Positions 41,231 through 54,282 of a stretch of 64,000 nucleotides of DNA are shown here, one piece after another. A program made the position numbers and the translations under genes. Positions within the stretch are counted from its first letter, which is position 1, and each line of letters opens with the position of its first letter. Source of the stretch: Hyperoplus lanceolatus (lineage: Eukaryota; Chordata; Actinopteri; Uranoscopiformes; Ammodytidae); the NCBI GenBank assembly GCA_026929865.2, contig CM049413.1, positions 14,554,001-14,618,000 on the forward strand, read 5' to 3'. The notes under the pieces were generated by a model, which saw only the letters and a program-made list of their open reading frames with translations, was not told where the DNA came from and ran no database searches.

Positions 41231-41665
41231 TTACATATTGCACAATTTACACTGTAAACCAAAACACTGAGGTACTTTTTCAAAGCACAGGTACAATAAT
41301 ATCAAGAAGGGGCTCTGGCCCACAAGTACCAGGACCCTGAAAAAGCTAAAGGGAGTTAAGCCAGCAGTCGTTTAATGTACACTTCTGAGATGTGGGAAAA
41401 AAAAAAAAAAAAAAAAAAAACTACGCTGGCATGGTTTAACATCCTTACGAGAACAAACAGCAAAAGCAAAAAAAAATAAAAATAAAAAATAAAACCAGCC
41501 CCTGTCCATTAAGGGGTTAAAAATCTAATGGCTTTTCAAAAAAAAAATGCAATTTGAAGTACATACATTTTGAAGAGCCAATCCAAATAGATGACCATGT
41601 TTTGCTGCCAAAGTTACAATCTGCTAATCTGTACAATCAGGTCAAAGTCCCATGATTTATCTCAG

Positions 41666-44086
41666 TCAATCCTGCTCTCCAGAGGGTCCAGCTTGTTCAT
41701 GGTCTGAAGTCTCTCCCTCTGAATCACTTTGATTGTAATCACAGTCATCCTCGTCACTCTGAAATGACACTTCATCTTCATCATCCACGTCAAGGGCAAT
41801 CTCCCTCATTTCCTCCAGGTTGTCTGGACTCTTCCCAGTCAGCCTCTTAAAATAAAAAAAAGTAGATTAAGGTTCACTTAATTATATAGGTCCTTGTAAA
41901 GAATAAAGCTTAACACATGCACATGTTAACTATGCTTTACAATTTAACAAGATCTACCAGTAGGAAAATGGTGATTAAAATGAAATGTGCACAGAAATGT
42001 TAAAATAGACATCAGGTCATGACTCACACAAGTGTGCCTACCTCAATCATGTCTGCCATGTACTGTACGTGTTGTGCCAGCTCCTGCAGTTCTTCATTTT
42101 CACCCTGGAGCGTTGTTATCCGTTCATCTTTGGCCTCAATGTCTTTGTGTAGCTGATTTAAACAAAACAAAAAACACACATTAGGCATGATATAGAGTAC
42201 ATAAGGGCACAATAGGCTAACCAAGTTAATGCAAAACAAAACGCATACATCCAACCCATTCAAAATTAATGGAGTTTTGGCACCTCAGTTGCATTGCTTT
42301 ACAGTTTTAAAAAAATAATAAAAAAGTTACTTCAACACAGTGCCCTTAAATTCAATGCCAGCTAGACTGGAGCCAACTAACGTTGAACCAGTTAGTGGGA
42401 GCGTGGGAACAGCCTCAAATGACAGCTAAACATTAGCCACCGCTAAGTGATTAACTCACCTTTTCGTTCTCCTGTAGAACATTGTACAAGGCTTTCCGGT
42501 GCTCCTCGGCTACCTCTTTCCAGTAAGTGGAAGGCGGTGTTTCTGAAAATTTAAGCACAAGATCATGTAATTCTTGAGTAGATTGCACAATCTGGATCAG
42601 TGATTATAATGCTCCTACATACCTTTGACCATAAGCTCATATGCTTCATAGGACATGCCATCTGTCAAACACTGAGTTTCTTCAGTTTGTGTGGATTTCA
42701 CTTCTGCCTTCACCCTCTTTGGACCTCTTGTTTGTTCTGCACTCCACTGCTTCCGTTTGGGGATGATCTTACCCAGCTAAAAAACACATTTGGGAGACCA
42801 TTTCAAATGTAGCCTTCTGCGTTTTCAATTAGTGCGCATCTGGACAGTCATCACATGACCTTCAGCAATAAGCCACTGCTTACCTGAGCTGACCTTCCCA
42901 AGTCTTTGTTGACAGTTAATGGTTGGAGGGCCTTCAGGGTTTGCCTTGGGGGTCCCATTTCCTTTTGGGATGGTTTGAAAAAGCTCTGGAAGACCAACAC
43001 AAGTGTTATCTTTTAGCCGACTAAGTCAAATATATGAGAACCTTGAGCAGAGAGCCATATACACATCTCTAAACATGCATCTCAAAATTATCATTGAGCC
43101 ACATGGGAAACTAACATGACCAGTGTTCTTATCTTCAATGTCTATTCATCGGGGCTTAGCATCCCTTTACTTAAGTTACACTCACCATGGGAGAGGGCAT
43201 AAGTGAAGTGCCTTGAAAGCACTGCTACAATGTACAACAGGGCTCACAGGTGTGGGAACAGGGGGAAGGGCCCAAATTATTTCAACAGCCGTGGGAAAGT
43301 TTCTCCTCACACTCATTACAGAGAAGCCGACAAGCTCAGTTTGTTAATGTTTGGTCACAGCGTAACACTGCGGGTGGAGGTGTGTTTCAGGCCTGTGAAA
43401 GACGATATTTGGAGCTGCTGATGCGTGTTTGGGGTGGTCACAGACATATATAAAAGCAAGAGACATGCCATACCACATTGACACAGTTCTAAAATAGGAG
43501 ATGTAAATTGCAAAATCATAGTGTGGGTAGATCCTCACATCCAAGAAATATGCAGCTCAAACAATGCAGTTAAACGGTCTCTTGCTGTATTTGCAGAATT
43601 CTGTAACGTCAACAAGCAGTCAGAAGACATTTTGACCTGCCATAGGAGAATCACAGGTGGTGTTAGTAATAATTTAAAGACAAGCCCTGTTCTAGTTAAG
43701 GCCCCCTGTTAGCCACCCCTAGAAGCCAAAGCAGCAAAATAGAATTATTAACATTTAAACCTGATATTGAACCTACCCTTACAGTCCGAGTACGTTTCAG
43801 ACCTTTTTTATTTACATAGACAAAAGTAATACATATACCAGTTACGAGGTAAATCCTTCCTGCCTCAGTTTACAGATGGAAATCTTTTAGCTAATAATGA
43901 AATCAAAACAGCCTTTGTAGTGAAATGCATACCAACAGTGGAAATATAAACATACATTTTGAACTTTAGCCCTAAAATCGTACAAAACACAATTTGCTGG
44001 ACACACTTCAAAAACAACGAATTACTCACCCTTATATTCTCATCAGAACTCTGAAGGCTCTGTTTTAGCTTTCCACTCGAACTCAT
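41666..44086 (-). CDS. gmnn: gmnn, geminin (DNA replication licensing inhibitor)
   Basis: Six coding exons on the minus strand: 44030-44086, 42884-42985, 42623-42776, 42460-42542, 42042-42152, 41666-41845. They sum to 687 nt, 228 aa (human 209). A destruction-box-like RQTL (residues 33-36) matches the RRTL of human geminin. The coiled coil runs from [17 protein letters not shown] (about 111) through the segment around [16 protein letters not shown] to about 172. The C-terminal tail is acidic ([16 protein letters not shown]). Geminin binds CDT1 through this coiled coil to block MCM loading outside G1 and is removed by APC/C. A non-coding first exon with donor at 44459 precedes it. Confidence 0.96.
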
Positions 44087-44459
44087 TTTTCTAGTGAGAG
44101 ACCCGAGAGGGAAAACATTAACACAACAACAAATTAAGGCTCGACAATGACACATTTAACCTTAAGGAAACTGCCAAAAGCACTCCCGTTTTAAATGAAT
44201 AGGGAATAGCATGGTGAGGTTGGATTTAAAACGTGTTTTACTTCATACCTTAGTAAAAAGCGAGTTATCGAGCAACAGTGTTGCCAACAATGAGTGGAAA
44301 GGGTAAAAAGGGCACACGCTAACATTCGTTTATTTAAAAGTCCATGGCTATAGATAGCACAAAGATAGATTCCATAATTTATATTTAGAGAGCAGCATGT
44401 GTGGAGATAAGTAAATGTAGACAATATTCACGTAGATAGTCGTTAAAAATGTAACTTAC

Positions 44460-44521
44460 CGTCCTTTTGCCGCACCTCGTTGTTTGGACTGCTTTTCTCT
44501 TCTCTGTGGATCTCGCGCCAA
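44460..44521 (-). promoter_or_regulatory. gmnn: gmnn 5'UTR exon and E2F-like site
   Basis: A donor (GTAAGT read on minus) at 44458-44459 fits a non-coding first exon spliced to 44090. At 44514-44521 the minus strand reads TTGGCGCG, close to the E2F consensus TTTSGCGC. Geminin is a known E2F target, so the site fits cell-cycle control. The exact transcription start is unknown. Confidence 0.6.
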
Positions 44522-45388
44522 CACATTAAATACGCCCACCCCGTCATGTGACGAGGGCGCCACTCACGCAGCTCTCACGCTGGGTTTTTTCCGTGCTGTT
44601 GTTTTTTTCCTTGTGCGGTCACATGGCAACATACGTCACATCTTTGTAGTTGCCCGTGCAGCCATTTTGGAGGAGGTTGTGGCTCGATCTCGATCGACGA
44701 GCTTGTGCCATTATTAGCTGCCCTGAAAAACGCACACAAAGAAACCAAACGGACAGACGTTGGACGACACGCAGTTAAATATGGGCCCGCCGGGAGACAG
44801 AACACGCGACATGTCGACTGAAAGAGCGGAGGATTTCAGCTGGATTGTCGATTTATCTTGACATGGCATGCGGCAGGGCGAGTCGGAGGTTGTGACGACT
44901 GACGAAAAGAAGAGAAAGAAAACATAACACCTCGCAACTTCAGACATGGGAAGGGGAGATTTTGTTTAGGCCAACGTTTATTACCGTCGTTCAGCGTTTG
45001 TCGTTGGTTGGCAACTACTTTCCAAGGCTTTCCCAGAGTTTTTTGTTTTTTTGGTCGACGTAGTTGTTGACAAGACACGACTGAAGCGAATAATACCGAG
45101 ATAGAAAAAATGCTGAGCACAAGCGGAACGAGCTAGTCGGTCAAACCCTGTTGGTCTCCGGACTATCATAGCACTGGCACTTAAATTGTACCGTGCGAGA
45201 AAATGTAAACGCGTGGAAAGATGACTGTACGCTAGCTAGCCAGCCACTAACAGGCCTCGATTAAGCCAGTCAGTCAAAAGATAAGATGTAGCTATATCGT
45301 TGGTTCACTACTAGTTAGTGTCGGAAGTGAATGCCTAGGTTAGCCTGCTAGCTCACCTTAGCTAGTGTGCTAAAAATACGCCCACATC
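44522..45388. promoter_or_regulatory. Shared gmnn/C6orf62 head-to-head promoter region
   Basis: Under 0.9 kb separates the 5' ends of the two divergent genes. It is locally CpG-rich and contains TACGTCAC (CRE-like, near 44633) and GCAGCCATTTTGG (YY1-like, 44658-44670). The C6orf62 start site must lie here or within the exon ending at 45461. Confidence 0.5.
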
Positions 45389-45461
45389 ATGACTATCGGC
45401 AATGGCAGCTCTGCGGGCCGTGGGCCAAATGAGTGGCAGTAACAGCCAAGGAAATGTCAAG
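45389..45461 (+). other. Probable 5' exon of C6orf62 with upstream ATGs
   Basis: The segment ends CAAG|GTACTT, a plausible donor. It has an ATG at 45389 (short uORF, stop TAA within the exon) and another at 45402 in good context (GGCAATGGC), open to the donor. The exon is inferred from the donor and position; its 5' end is unknown. Confidence 0.5.
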
Positions 45462-46151
45462 GTACTTTCGCAGTAGTCTTCGATGTTACCCAGTGCCAAC
45501 ATCTCCTGGCATCTGTATTTAACCTGCCATGTTCGTCCGTATTCCCAATCCTCTCTGTAACACGCACATTACGCAGTCTCTACAGAGAAACAAACACAAC
45601 ACGATAGCCATGGATGAGAGACTTTGAAATGACCCAAACAATAGAATATCTGTCTGCTTGCTAGTCTCTGTACTCCTCAATTTCACTAGCAAACAAGTGT
45701 ATATTGCAGGTATGGGTTTTCTACATTAGCAGGCGTTTCTGAAGAAAAGTAAAAGAGTAAAATTTGAGTTGCTTATTCATTTAGATTTCTGTTTGTAATC
45801 CCTTGTCGATGGCAGGTTGAAAAAAAAAATGCTAATTTGGCTTCAAAGTCATGTCTTAAAACATGAATTTGTGAAAAAGTAATAAGGAGATGTAGTCTTA
45901 GCCCGATGATCATTCCCCTCCTCAACACTGCTCAATTGAAAAAAATTAAACATGACTTAGTTCCGTTTCTTATTTGTTGACCTTTTTCAGTTTGTAGTCA
46001 GTGGGTAATTCACAGATCTAAGAGTTGTTTGATGCGTTGTTTCTGCAAAGGGTAGCTTGCTCCATCCTCTATCCCAACGTATAGAAACGTAGTAGAGTGT
46101 AGCAAAAATATTCTGCACACTAGAGGAAGACCCTGCCATCAAAATCTAACC

Positions 46152-47372
46152 ATGGGGGACCCAACTTCACGAAGAAACCAGACAAGAAATCGACTTCGAG
46201 CTCAACTTCGGAAGAAAAGGGAATCTTTGGCAGATCAGTTTGACTTCAAGATTTATATAGCCTTCGTTTTCAAAGACAAGGTTTGTCAGTGAAATGGAAG
46301 AACACATTTATTCGACACAATACTAAAGCACCCTTGTCCTTCATACCTACACATATAATTCAGCATTTGTTCGTTACACATTTAAATGTTGTATTCAAAC
46401 ATGTTCCTCATTATATGACCCCTGCAAAGTGATGACTTAAAGTGTATTTTGTCGTTACAGAAGAAGAAGTCTGCACTCTTTGAGGTAGCTGAAGTGGTGC
46501 CTGTGATGACCAACAATTATGAAGAAAACATCATACGTGGTGTGCGGGATTCCAGCTACTCTCTTGAGAGTTCGATAGAACTCCTGCAAAAAGATGTTGT
46601 GCAACTGCACGCCCCCCGTTACCAGTCAATGCGAAGGGTAAGTCATTGAAAGATGGGGCATGGTTTGTAGCTTGAAGAAGACAATGTCTGGTTTTGTTGT
46701 AAACTTTTTCTTTCTCCCCATTTTGCCGTAGGATGTGATAGGCTGCACACAAGAGATGGATTTCATCCTTTGGCCACGCAACGATATTGAGAAGATTGTC
46801 TGCCTGCTTTTCTCCAGATGGAAGGGGGCCGATGATGAACCCTTCAGGCCTGTTCAGGTCAGAACTTGGCCCAATGTGGTCCGATTGCTCAGGCCGTTAA
46901 TGTGTGAAGCTTGTTATTCTATTCTAACTAAGGCTGTGACTTGATCAAGTGAAGAAAATGTCTTTCAACGTCCCTCTTGGCTCACAAGCCTCTCTTATGA
47001 TTTTCAGGCCAAGTTTGAGTTCCATCATGGAGACTACGAGAAGCAGTGCTTGCATGCTTTGGGTCGTAAAGACAAAGCTGGGACAGTCATGAACAACCCA
47101 ACTCAGTCTGTATTTCTCTTTATGGATAGACAGCACTTACAGGTGAGTCAGTAATGGAAAATCATGTCACTGATTTGATAAACTGAAACACAGACACCCT
47201 CTCTACAAACATTACTCCTAATGATCTCTGTCCACCTCTCGTGCAGACTCATAAAACCAAGGCCACAGTTTTCAAGTTGTGCAGCCTCTGCCTGTACTTG
47301 CCCCAGGACCAGCTGACCTGCTGGGGTGTGGGAGACATCGAGGATCACCTCCGCCCATACATGCCTGATTAG
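46152..47372 (+). CDS. c6orf62: C6orf62 orthologue, conserved uncharacterised protein
   Basis: Five coding exons: 46152-46280, 46461-46637, 46732-46857, 47008-47142, 47247-47372; 693 nt, 230 aa (human 229). The start CCATGGGG is an optimal context and gives [10 protein letters not shown]. Conserved landmarks are [61 protein letters not shown] and the ending [10 protein letters not shown]. All junctions are GT-AG in phase 0. The function is not established; no catalytic motif or membrane segment is visible. The acceptor of the ATG exon is probably at 46122-46123. Confidence 0.95.
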
Positions 47373-48571
47373 GGCTTCCCACTCAACCCAGCCTCATAGG
47401 GAAAAGCCCTTCCCCTCCCTCATGCCTAAGCTTTCAGAAGCAAATTGATGTACTCATCTCCACCCGTTTCCTTTTTAAAAGATGTGAACTTGTGCTTGGA
47501 TCTCTCCTTTTTTTGTTACCTACTCGGTTTCCCCTCCCTGACCTGAAGCTGATTCAGTTCCCATTCTTTTTTCACCCCCTCACACTCCCAATGTTCCTCC
47601 TCTTCTCTCTGCCATTTTTGGATTGGGTCCCTCATTTTTTTCTTCTCCCTCTTCATTCCCTCCTACTCACTCATCCATTTTTGTTTATTTGAACCTGCAC
47701 GAACATTGATTTTGAGTGGTTGGTTGTTCTCTTGGAGCCGCACTGTCAACAGCACCGGTCATTGAAGGAACTCTTTATGTTGCATCAAAACAGGAACAAA
47801 CAATACACAGCTCTTCATGGTGGTTCTCAGATGGACGTGTTTTTATATCCTTGTTGTCATAAGAAAGGATTGTTAAAGCTTGTTTGTTATGTCAATGGGG
47901 TTTCTAGAACAACTTTACACAATCGTTTGACCAAGGACAGGTGTGATGGGCGTTAAAACACCTTTAAGAGCAAAGAAAACAAGATGGAACAATATTTGTC
48001 AAGTCATATGGTGTAGGTATTGCTTCTTATAAACCGCCTTAGTTTTTTTTTGCTGGACTTTAAAAAAATGTTTTGGTGTCATTTGCTTTTCCTCTGAAAC
48101 ATGCTAGGCAGGCCTTTTCTAAGATTTCGTGTGACTTGAAAGGCATTGTACACAAAGTTGAGACATGTTGGTTAGATGTCGAAGGTCATTGTCACCGTTC
48201 ATTTAAGCTACTGAAATCTGTTTTATGTTTTGTTTTATTTGGGATGTGGGTTGGTGAGAAACTGAAAATGATGACATACTTAATGTTTAACATACCTAAC
48301 GGAAAGTTGCTGGAAGCTAACTTGTTTAATTTGACCTACTAAAATGAAAATACTTTGCTGCCATGTTCATCAAATTGGGTTTTGCAGGCTTTTTTTGTTC
48401 AAGAATATAAAGTACTTAGTAAATATTATTTTGCTCCTTGTTGATTCAGTGTGTTCAGTTGAAAGGGTGTAAGGCGTGTAACTCCTGGGTTTTTCTGTTG
48501 ATTCTCAAATCAATACTGCTGAGCATATCCCAATACAATGCAAATTCTGAAAGCATAACTCGTCTATTTGT
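47373..48571 (+). other. C6orf62 3'UTR and convergent gap to acot13
   Basis: T-rich sequence without exons. There is no perfect AATAAA on the plus strand; AATATAAA near 48403 is a weak candidate end. It converges on the acot13 3' end. Confidence 0.5.
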
Positions 48572-48577
48572 TTTATT
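48572..48577 (-). terminator. acot13: Probable acot13 poly(A) signal
   Basis: AATAAA on the minus strand about 270 nt after the acot13 stop. Confidence 0.55.
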
Positions 48578-48844
48578 GCACGTGCATGTCATCATGATAC
48601 AGTACAAATCATACAATAGGGCTCTGACAATAATACAGCCATTAGTTCTTGTTGATGACAAACATGTTATCTCCAGCTGACAGCTGTTAGAATGATCCGT
48701 AACACTATTTACATTTTCTGTACATACTGATTCAGGCAGAACAATTTAAAGGCAGAGGTTAGTTTACATGTGGACTCAGAGTCCCTTGTTTTGACATTAC
48801 AGTTACATTGTGTGATCCACAGACAGGCTCAGAAGAGTGACGGT

Positions 48845-50097
48845 TTAGCTTCCAAGGTGTTTAGTGTGTCTCCCCTGTGCTATGAGCTTCCCTGTGGACT
48901 TGTCAGTGAGATCCACTGTGGCAAATGCCAGCGTCCGTCCTTGCTTCAGAACCTGAGCAGTGATGAGTACGTCCTCACCGATCTTGGCAGCATTCATGTA
49001 CCTGTAAGACATTTTTTTTTTTTTTGCCAGTCATTTGTAGTTTATGGAGTTAATCTTCAACCTGACCTGGTTAACATGCGGAAGGACAAGGTCACCCTCA
49101 GTGGGAATAAATGGGAACATACAAGTGTGGAGTCAAATTCAATACATTTTTAAGATATATTCATATTTTGATGGTTCCAATGTTGATATGAACATTAACT
49201 TACTAAACTGGACTGTACTGATGACACTGAAATCATATCTGTATTTTGACTGGGCTTGTAGGAAGGAGTTTGCATCGTAATTCAACTAAAACTTAAACTA
49301 AATACTATTATTTCTTTATGCTCTGTACTTTCACGTTAAATGCTTATTCGTAGAAAATTTTACTTCAGTTAAATTAAAAAATGTAATCTCAATATAAACT
49401 TTGTCAGTATTTCTAAAAATTATCGTAGACATGCATTTTATAAATGTTAAATTAAAATATAAGAGTAAGTTGAAGTGGGGGAAATGAAAAGATGATCGTA
49501 AATGGTGTTCTAAGTGGTAGCTGTAGTGTCTCAGGTCCATGTTACAGTTACTGTTACATCTGTGAAGGTTCATGCTACACAATTATTTCATAACATCAAT
49601 TTGGATTAGTGACAACTTTTTTTTGGTATGTCATAATGTGTAACGATAAAAGTCTGAAGTGACCATATCCTTTCATACCATGCTTATCTGTGATGTCAAA
49701 TAAATAAAAACTAACTCACGTTATGTTCATATCCACGCTGACGCCCGGTGATCCTCTTTCACTGTACATGATGGCCACGGTGGAGATGACGTCCACCAGA
49801 GTGGCAGTGAGCCCGCCGTGCAGCGTCCCTCCCCGGTTGGTGTGCTCCTCTTCTACCCGCATCTCACACACCACCTTACCCGGGCTGGCAGACAAAATAT
49901 CCACCTCAGGGGGTAACACACAACAGCCGCTTATTTCTGACAGTGCAGCAACGCTTGATTTGTAATATAGACAATACACGCCCGAGAAGCGTCGGAGAAG
50001 ATCTTTTCTTTACCTTGCTCAGGACTCTGTCGAAGCCAGGATTATCTATCATTGATCTCATTACCAGTTTTAACGTATTTAAAGACATAGAAACCAT
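48845..50097 (-). CDS. acot13: acot13, acyl-CoA thioesterase 13 (hotdog fold)
   Basis: Three coding exons on the minus strand: 50014-50097, 49720-49904, 48845-49001; 426 nt, 141 aa (human 140). The catalytic region EEEHTNRGGTLHGGLTATLVD gives N51, the H57-G-G motif and D66, matching the Asn/His/Asp residues known in human ACOT13. It ends GKLIAQGRHTKHLGS, like the human C-terminus. The enzyme hydrolyses medium and long acyl-CoAs as a homotetramer, mainly at mitochondria. The first ATG (50097) was preferred over Met4 because the M-x-S-M pattern matches human. Confidence 0.96.
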
Positions 50098-50529
50098 AGT
50101 TAATGTTAAAAAGAAAAAGCTGTCAATGTCAAACTTCTGTTTACTAGACTACGTGCCGGAAACTGCTGCGCTCGATAAATTGTCCGGGTGAAACTTGAAG
50201 CTATCCTGCTACCTATGTACCAAATATGAAGTTTAAAAAGTAAATAACACCGCAATAATACAAATATTTGGTGTTAATTGATAACTGCACATGTTACCTT
50301 GAGTAGTAGACTTTTTAATCATACAAGTAGAATTTGCTCTATTGTACAGTATGGTGGGTTGTTGTAACAACCGAACTAGCAACTTCACCCGGAAGCCTTT
50401 CAATGTTACACAAAAGCCAACTTGACTTGACAACATGGGCTAATATTTGTTTTGTTTTTTCTTCATACTTAACGTTTCTTGTTTATTTAAGCCTACTTTT
50501 TACAGTCTATGAATTCGACCAGTAAAACA
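50098..50529. promoter_or_regulatory. Bidirectional acot13/tdp2 promoter region
   Basis: 432 bp separate the two start codons. An ETS-type ACCCGGAAG lies at 50387-50395 and GCCGGAAAC near 50156. There is no clear TATA box. The human genes are also head to head. Confidence 0.6.
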
Positions 50530-53111
50530 ATGGCGTCAACATCGGACTCCGCAAAACCACCAGTTTCGAATGATGAAGAAAGCAGGACTCGTCTGTGCGA
50601 GGAGTTTGCAGCCATTGCGGGAACAGACAGCGCTGTGGCTCAGTGCTACCTGGCTGAGAATGAATGGGTGATGGAGGTACAGAGTCTGACCGCACCAGAG
50701 GCTTCTCAGACGATTTATTACCCCGATAGATGACTGTTGTAGCTTCTGGGTTCCTGTATATCCTTAAAAAGTATTGCTTTAAGCTGTAATGATAAACAAA
50801 TGCTAAACGACAACAGTTTTTTTTTTCTAAATCTTTTCTATTTAAAAAAAAATGTTTTGATGTGTTTTGGAGACATGCATTAATTAATTTCACATCACAC
50901 ACTGGAATTTTGAGATGTTAAAATGCAGAATCTGAATCTGTCTGCCCCACAGTGTGTTTGTGGGTCTGTATCATTCAATATAAGAGGTCTGTATCAGCAC
51001 TTTAGACAAGTCAAGATTAACGTCACCCAGTTGAAGTGAACGCTCGTTAGTAAGTCCAACAAAATACTCTAGGAGTCAAGGTAATAAGCCCAAACTTTAT
51101 CAAATGTGTCTAACCTGCATAAATGTGCTCATACGTGAAAGGCTATATACTCTGTCCGTCCACAGAGTTGAAACTCTTTTTCAATAGGCCTGCAGTCAAT
51201 GAGACGAGTTGAAATGAATGAATGCCTGTCTCACAAGCAGAACGCTTGCTCAGCAGCTAACAGCTAATTGTTACAAACGAGCTAAAAAGAAAGCTGCCAG
51301 TGTATGCATAGACTGTAGTAGGCCCTATGTCCATATTTCCCCCATACATACCCACATACACTCCATAGGAATGTTACACGAAAAATTGCCCCCATTTTGT
51401 AATTTTTGTAAACGCTCACCTAAAAGGATTGTAAATCTTAATGCAGTTAGTCCCAATTGACCTCATCATTCACTTGTCTTTCAGAGAGCTTTGAACTCAT
51501 TCTTTGAGGCTGACATGGAGAGAGTGTTTGAAGAGGATTTTCCAGAGGAGACCGGCCCCAAAGCAAAGAAGCAGAAGGTTGAGGAAAAACCTCCAGAGAG
51601 CTGGTAGTGCTAAATTAACGTTTCAGATGAGAATTATGGATTACTTTTTTTGTTATTATAACCAGTTAGCATTCAACAACTCAAAATGTATTAACAGTGT
51701 CTGTAAAACCTTCCAGTATAGATTTGACTAAGGACAGTCCAGCCCCAGCACAGAAACCCTCAGACGAAGACGACAGCAAACTGTCGCTGATCTCCTGGAA
51801 TGTGGACGGGCTTGATACGGACAACCTTTCAGAGCGAGCCAGAGGCCTGTGCTCCTTCTTAGCCTTGTAAGCTTTTGTTTATATACGGTTGTCTACTCTG
51901 TTGGCATAACTTGATATTTTAATACAACGTGGGAAAATCCACTCAAGGATACAGATGTCACATATTGGACAGTTCCCCTTCTTATTAGAAAGATTTCAGT
52001 TGAAAAGTGAATCTTCTCTTCGTGCAGGTACACTCCTGACGTGGTGTTCCTCCAAGAACTCATTCAACCTTACATAGAGTACTTGAAGAAACGGGCCGTC
52101 AGCTACCTAATCATTGAAGGTACTGTGTGTTCATTGGGGCCCTTTTTCACTGAATACTCAAGGTATTTACACAATGTCTTCAGTGCTCTGGTGTAGTTGT
52201 TTTATCTTTTGTCTTTTGGTTGTGCTAAATATGAAAAAGGCCCCACCCCAACTGTATTATACAAGACATGGGATAAACTGTAGCCGAGCTCAGTCTTTCT
52301 CTCTTTGAACCGACTAGGTGGTGAAGAGGGTTACTTCACTGGGATGATGCTGAAGAAGTCCCGAGTCAAATTGGTAGAGAGCGAGATAGTGCCTTACCCC
52401 AATACTCAAATGATGAGGAATCTGCTCGTAGCTCAGGTTGGTGCACAGATAGCCGTCCCAACATACATTATGTCATGCACTTGAACTCAGCTTGAATTTA
52501 GCAAATACAAAGTTGGATTTATCTCTTTCTCTCTTTTAAAATCAGGTGACTTTCAAGGGCCAGAAGCTGTGTCTTATGACGTCCCACCTCGAGAGCTGTA
52601 AAGGCCAAGCGGAGGAACGGATGAAACAGCTGCGAGTGGTGATGCAGAGGACGAGAGAGGCGGCCGACGACGTCACCGTCCTGTTCGGGGGAGACACCAA
52701 CCTGAGGGACGCAGAGGTAAGTCTTTGCATTATTTAAACAAAAAAAAATTTTAGTTGTCAATTTTCCTCCATGCCTGGAATCACACAGGTGTACCTCCTT
52801 ATTAATCATTGCCCTGGGCTCTATTTTAGGTAGCCAGGGTAGGTCTGTCCCACGGCGTATGCGATGTGTGGGAGAGGCTGGGAAAGCAGGAGCATTGCCG
52901 CTACACGTGGGACACCAAAGCCAACAGTAACAAGAGCGTTCCTTACATCAGTCGCTGCCGCTTCGACCGCATCTACCTCCGGCCAGCCACCAAGGCAGGG
53001 TTACCACGCCTGGCCCCAGACCACATGGCCCTGGTGGGACTGGAGAAGCTGGACTGCAGGCGCTACATTAGTGATCACTGGGGAATCTACTGCAGCTTCT
53101 CTGCTGGCTAA
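50530..53111 (+). CDS. tdp2: tdp2, tyrosyl-DNA phosphodiesterase 2
   Basis: Seven exons: 50530-50676, 51485-51603, 51717-51866, 52028-52119, 52318-52436, 52546-52716, 52830-53111; 1080 nt, 359 aa (human 362). An N-terminal UBA-like region (LCEEFAAIAGTDSAVAQC, then RALNSFFEADME) precedes the Mg-dependent phosphodiesterase domain. Catalytic motifs are ISWNVDG (N117), FLQE (E149), TSHLES (H223), GGDTNLRD (D259) and SDHWG (H349), all intact. The enzyme removes topoisomerase II tyrosyl adducts from DNA 5' ends. Start: ATG 50530 has better context (ACAATGG) than the in-frame ATG at 50509, which would add 7 residues. Confidence 0.96.
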
Positions 53112-53337
53112 AGAAAATGCACAAAACCACCTGAAAGAGATCTGCAGGACTATAGTGTGTTCCCAGTGTCTGGGTTCAGACCACAACTCTCTCTCTGTGA
53201 AAGAAGATGTTCTGACCTCTTCTGTAAATCGTACATCTTGAAATGATTAGGTTTATCTGTCTCTTGCTGGAGCAACAGTTTATGTTTTTTTTTGTTTTAC
53301 TATTTGCAAGTAGCTAAATACAATTTAGAAAAGCACC

Positions 53338-53343
53338 AATAAA
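53338..53343 (+). terminator. tdp2: Probable tdp2 poly(A) signal
   Basis: AATAAA 227 nt after the tdp2 stop. Confidence 0.65.
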
Positions 53344-54234
53344 TGTTAAAATGCCAAAAGTTTGCACCGTTTTCAAATTAAACTTGAGCAGTTGAAAGTT
53401 GGAAGTCACCTAGGCAGGTGATGTTTGCCCAGTGGTCATGGTATTGTAGCAACTTTAAATCTTCTCATCCACGTCATCCCATCAAAATGGTTCTTTCAAC
53501 ATGAAATAGTTTCCAGATGACTTTCAAAATAAAATCCACTTAAGTGGATGGCTTCTGACATATATTATGTTAAAAATGAATGCAACTGATAGTTACAATA
53601 CTAACTCATGTGTGTTGGTAGTTATAGAATCTCACCATTAGAGAGCACTGCAGAGTTGAGCTGTAATTGTAAAAAAAACAAAAAGAAAACATGACCACCT
53701 CTAAAGACTGTCCAGAGCTCAATATTTACCATACAAATACATTAAATACTGAATGTTGACTCCAAATTTAACTTAATGGTGATCCATTGCATCACTGTAA
53801 TTTAAGCTTTAAATCCATAAGCTATGACCAAACAGCAAATTCCTGCTGATTTAACCCACTGAAACATTTATTTTGCACTCCTTATTCATCTTTAATTCTC
53901 AGCAGTTACTTAAAAATTACTTAAAATTACTTAAATTTTACTTTTCTTATTATGAGTGGGTTTGACATAGTAAAAAAGATTAAGACAAATTAAATTTACA
54001 CAAATAAAACTCACAGGGCCAGACAGAACAGATCAGTCTATATAATTAATGTAATTCACTGATTTCTTTGTACATAATCTGTTAGAATAATTAGATAATT
54101 TAGATAATGTGACAATAAACGTTGAAAAATATGTACCGATGTAAACTTTAATCAGAGGGCAATAACAACATCATTTTAAAGGGAAAATGTTATACCCAAA
54201 CATGATTGAGTTTGGACGGTCCAGCTTAGCCCTG

Positions 54235-54237
<3 letters not shown>

Positions 54238-54280
<43 letters not shown>
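54238..54280. repeat. (GT)21 microsatellite
   Basis: A 43-bp GT array between tdp2 and tmem64. Confidence 0.97.

Positions 54281-54282
<2 letters not shown>

Noticed and set aside
48770-49153. 127-aa plus-strand frame
   Set aside because: It is the antisense shadow of the last acot13 exon.
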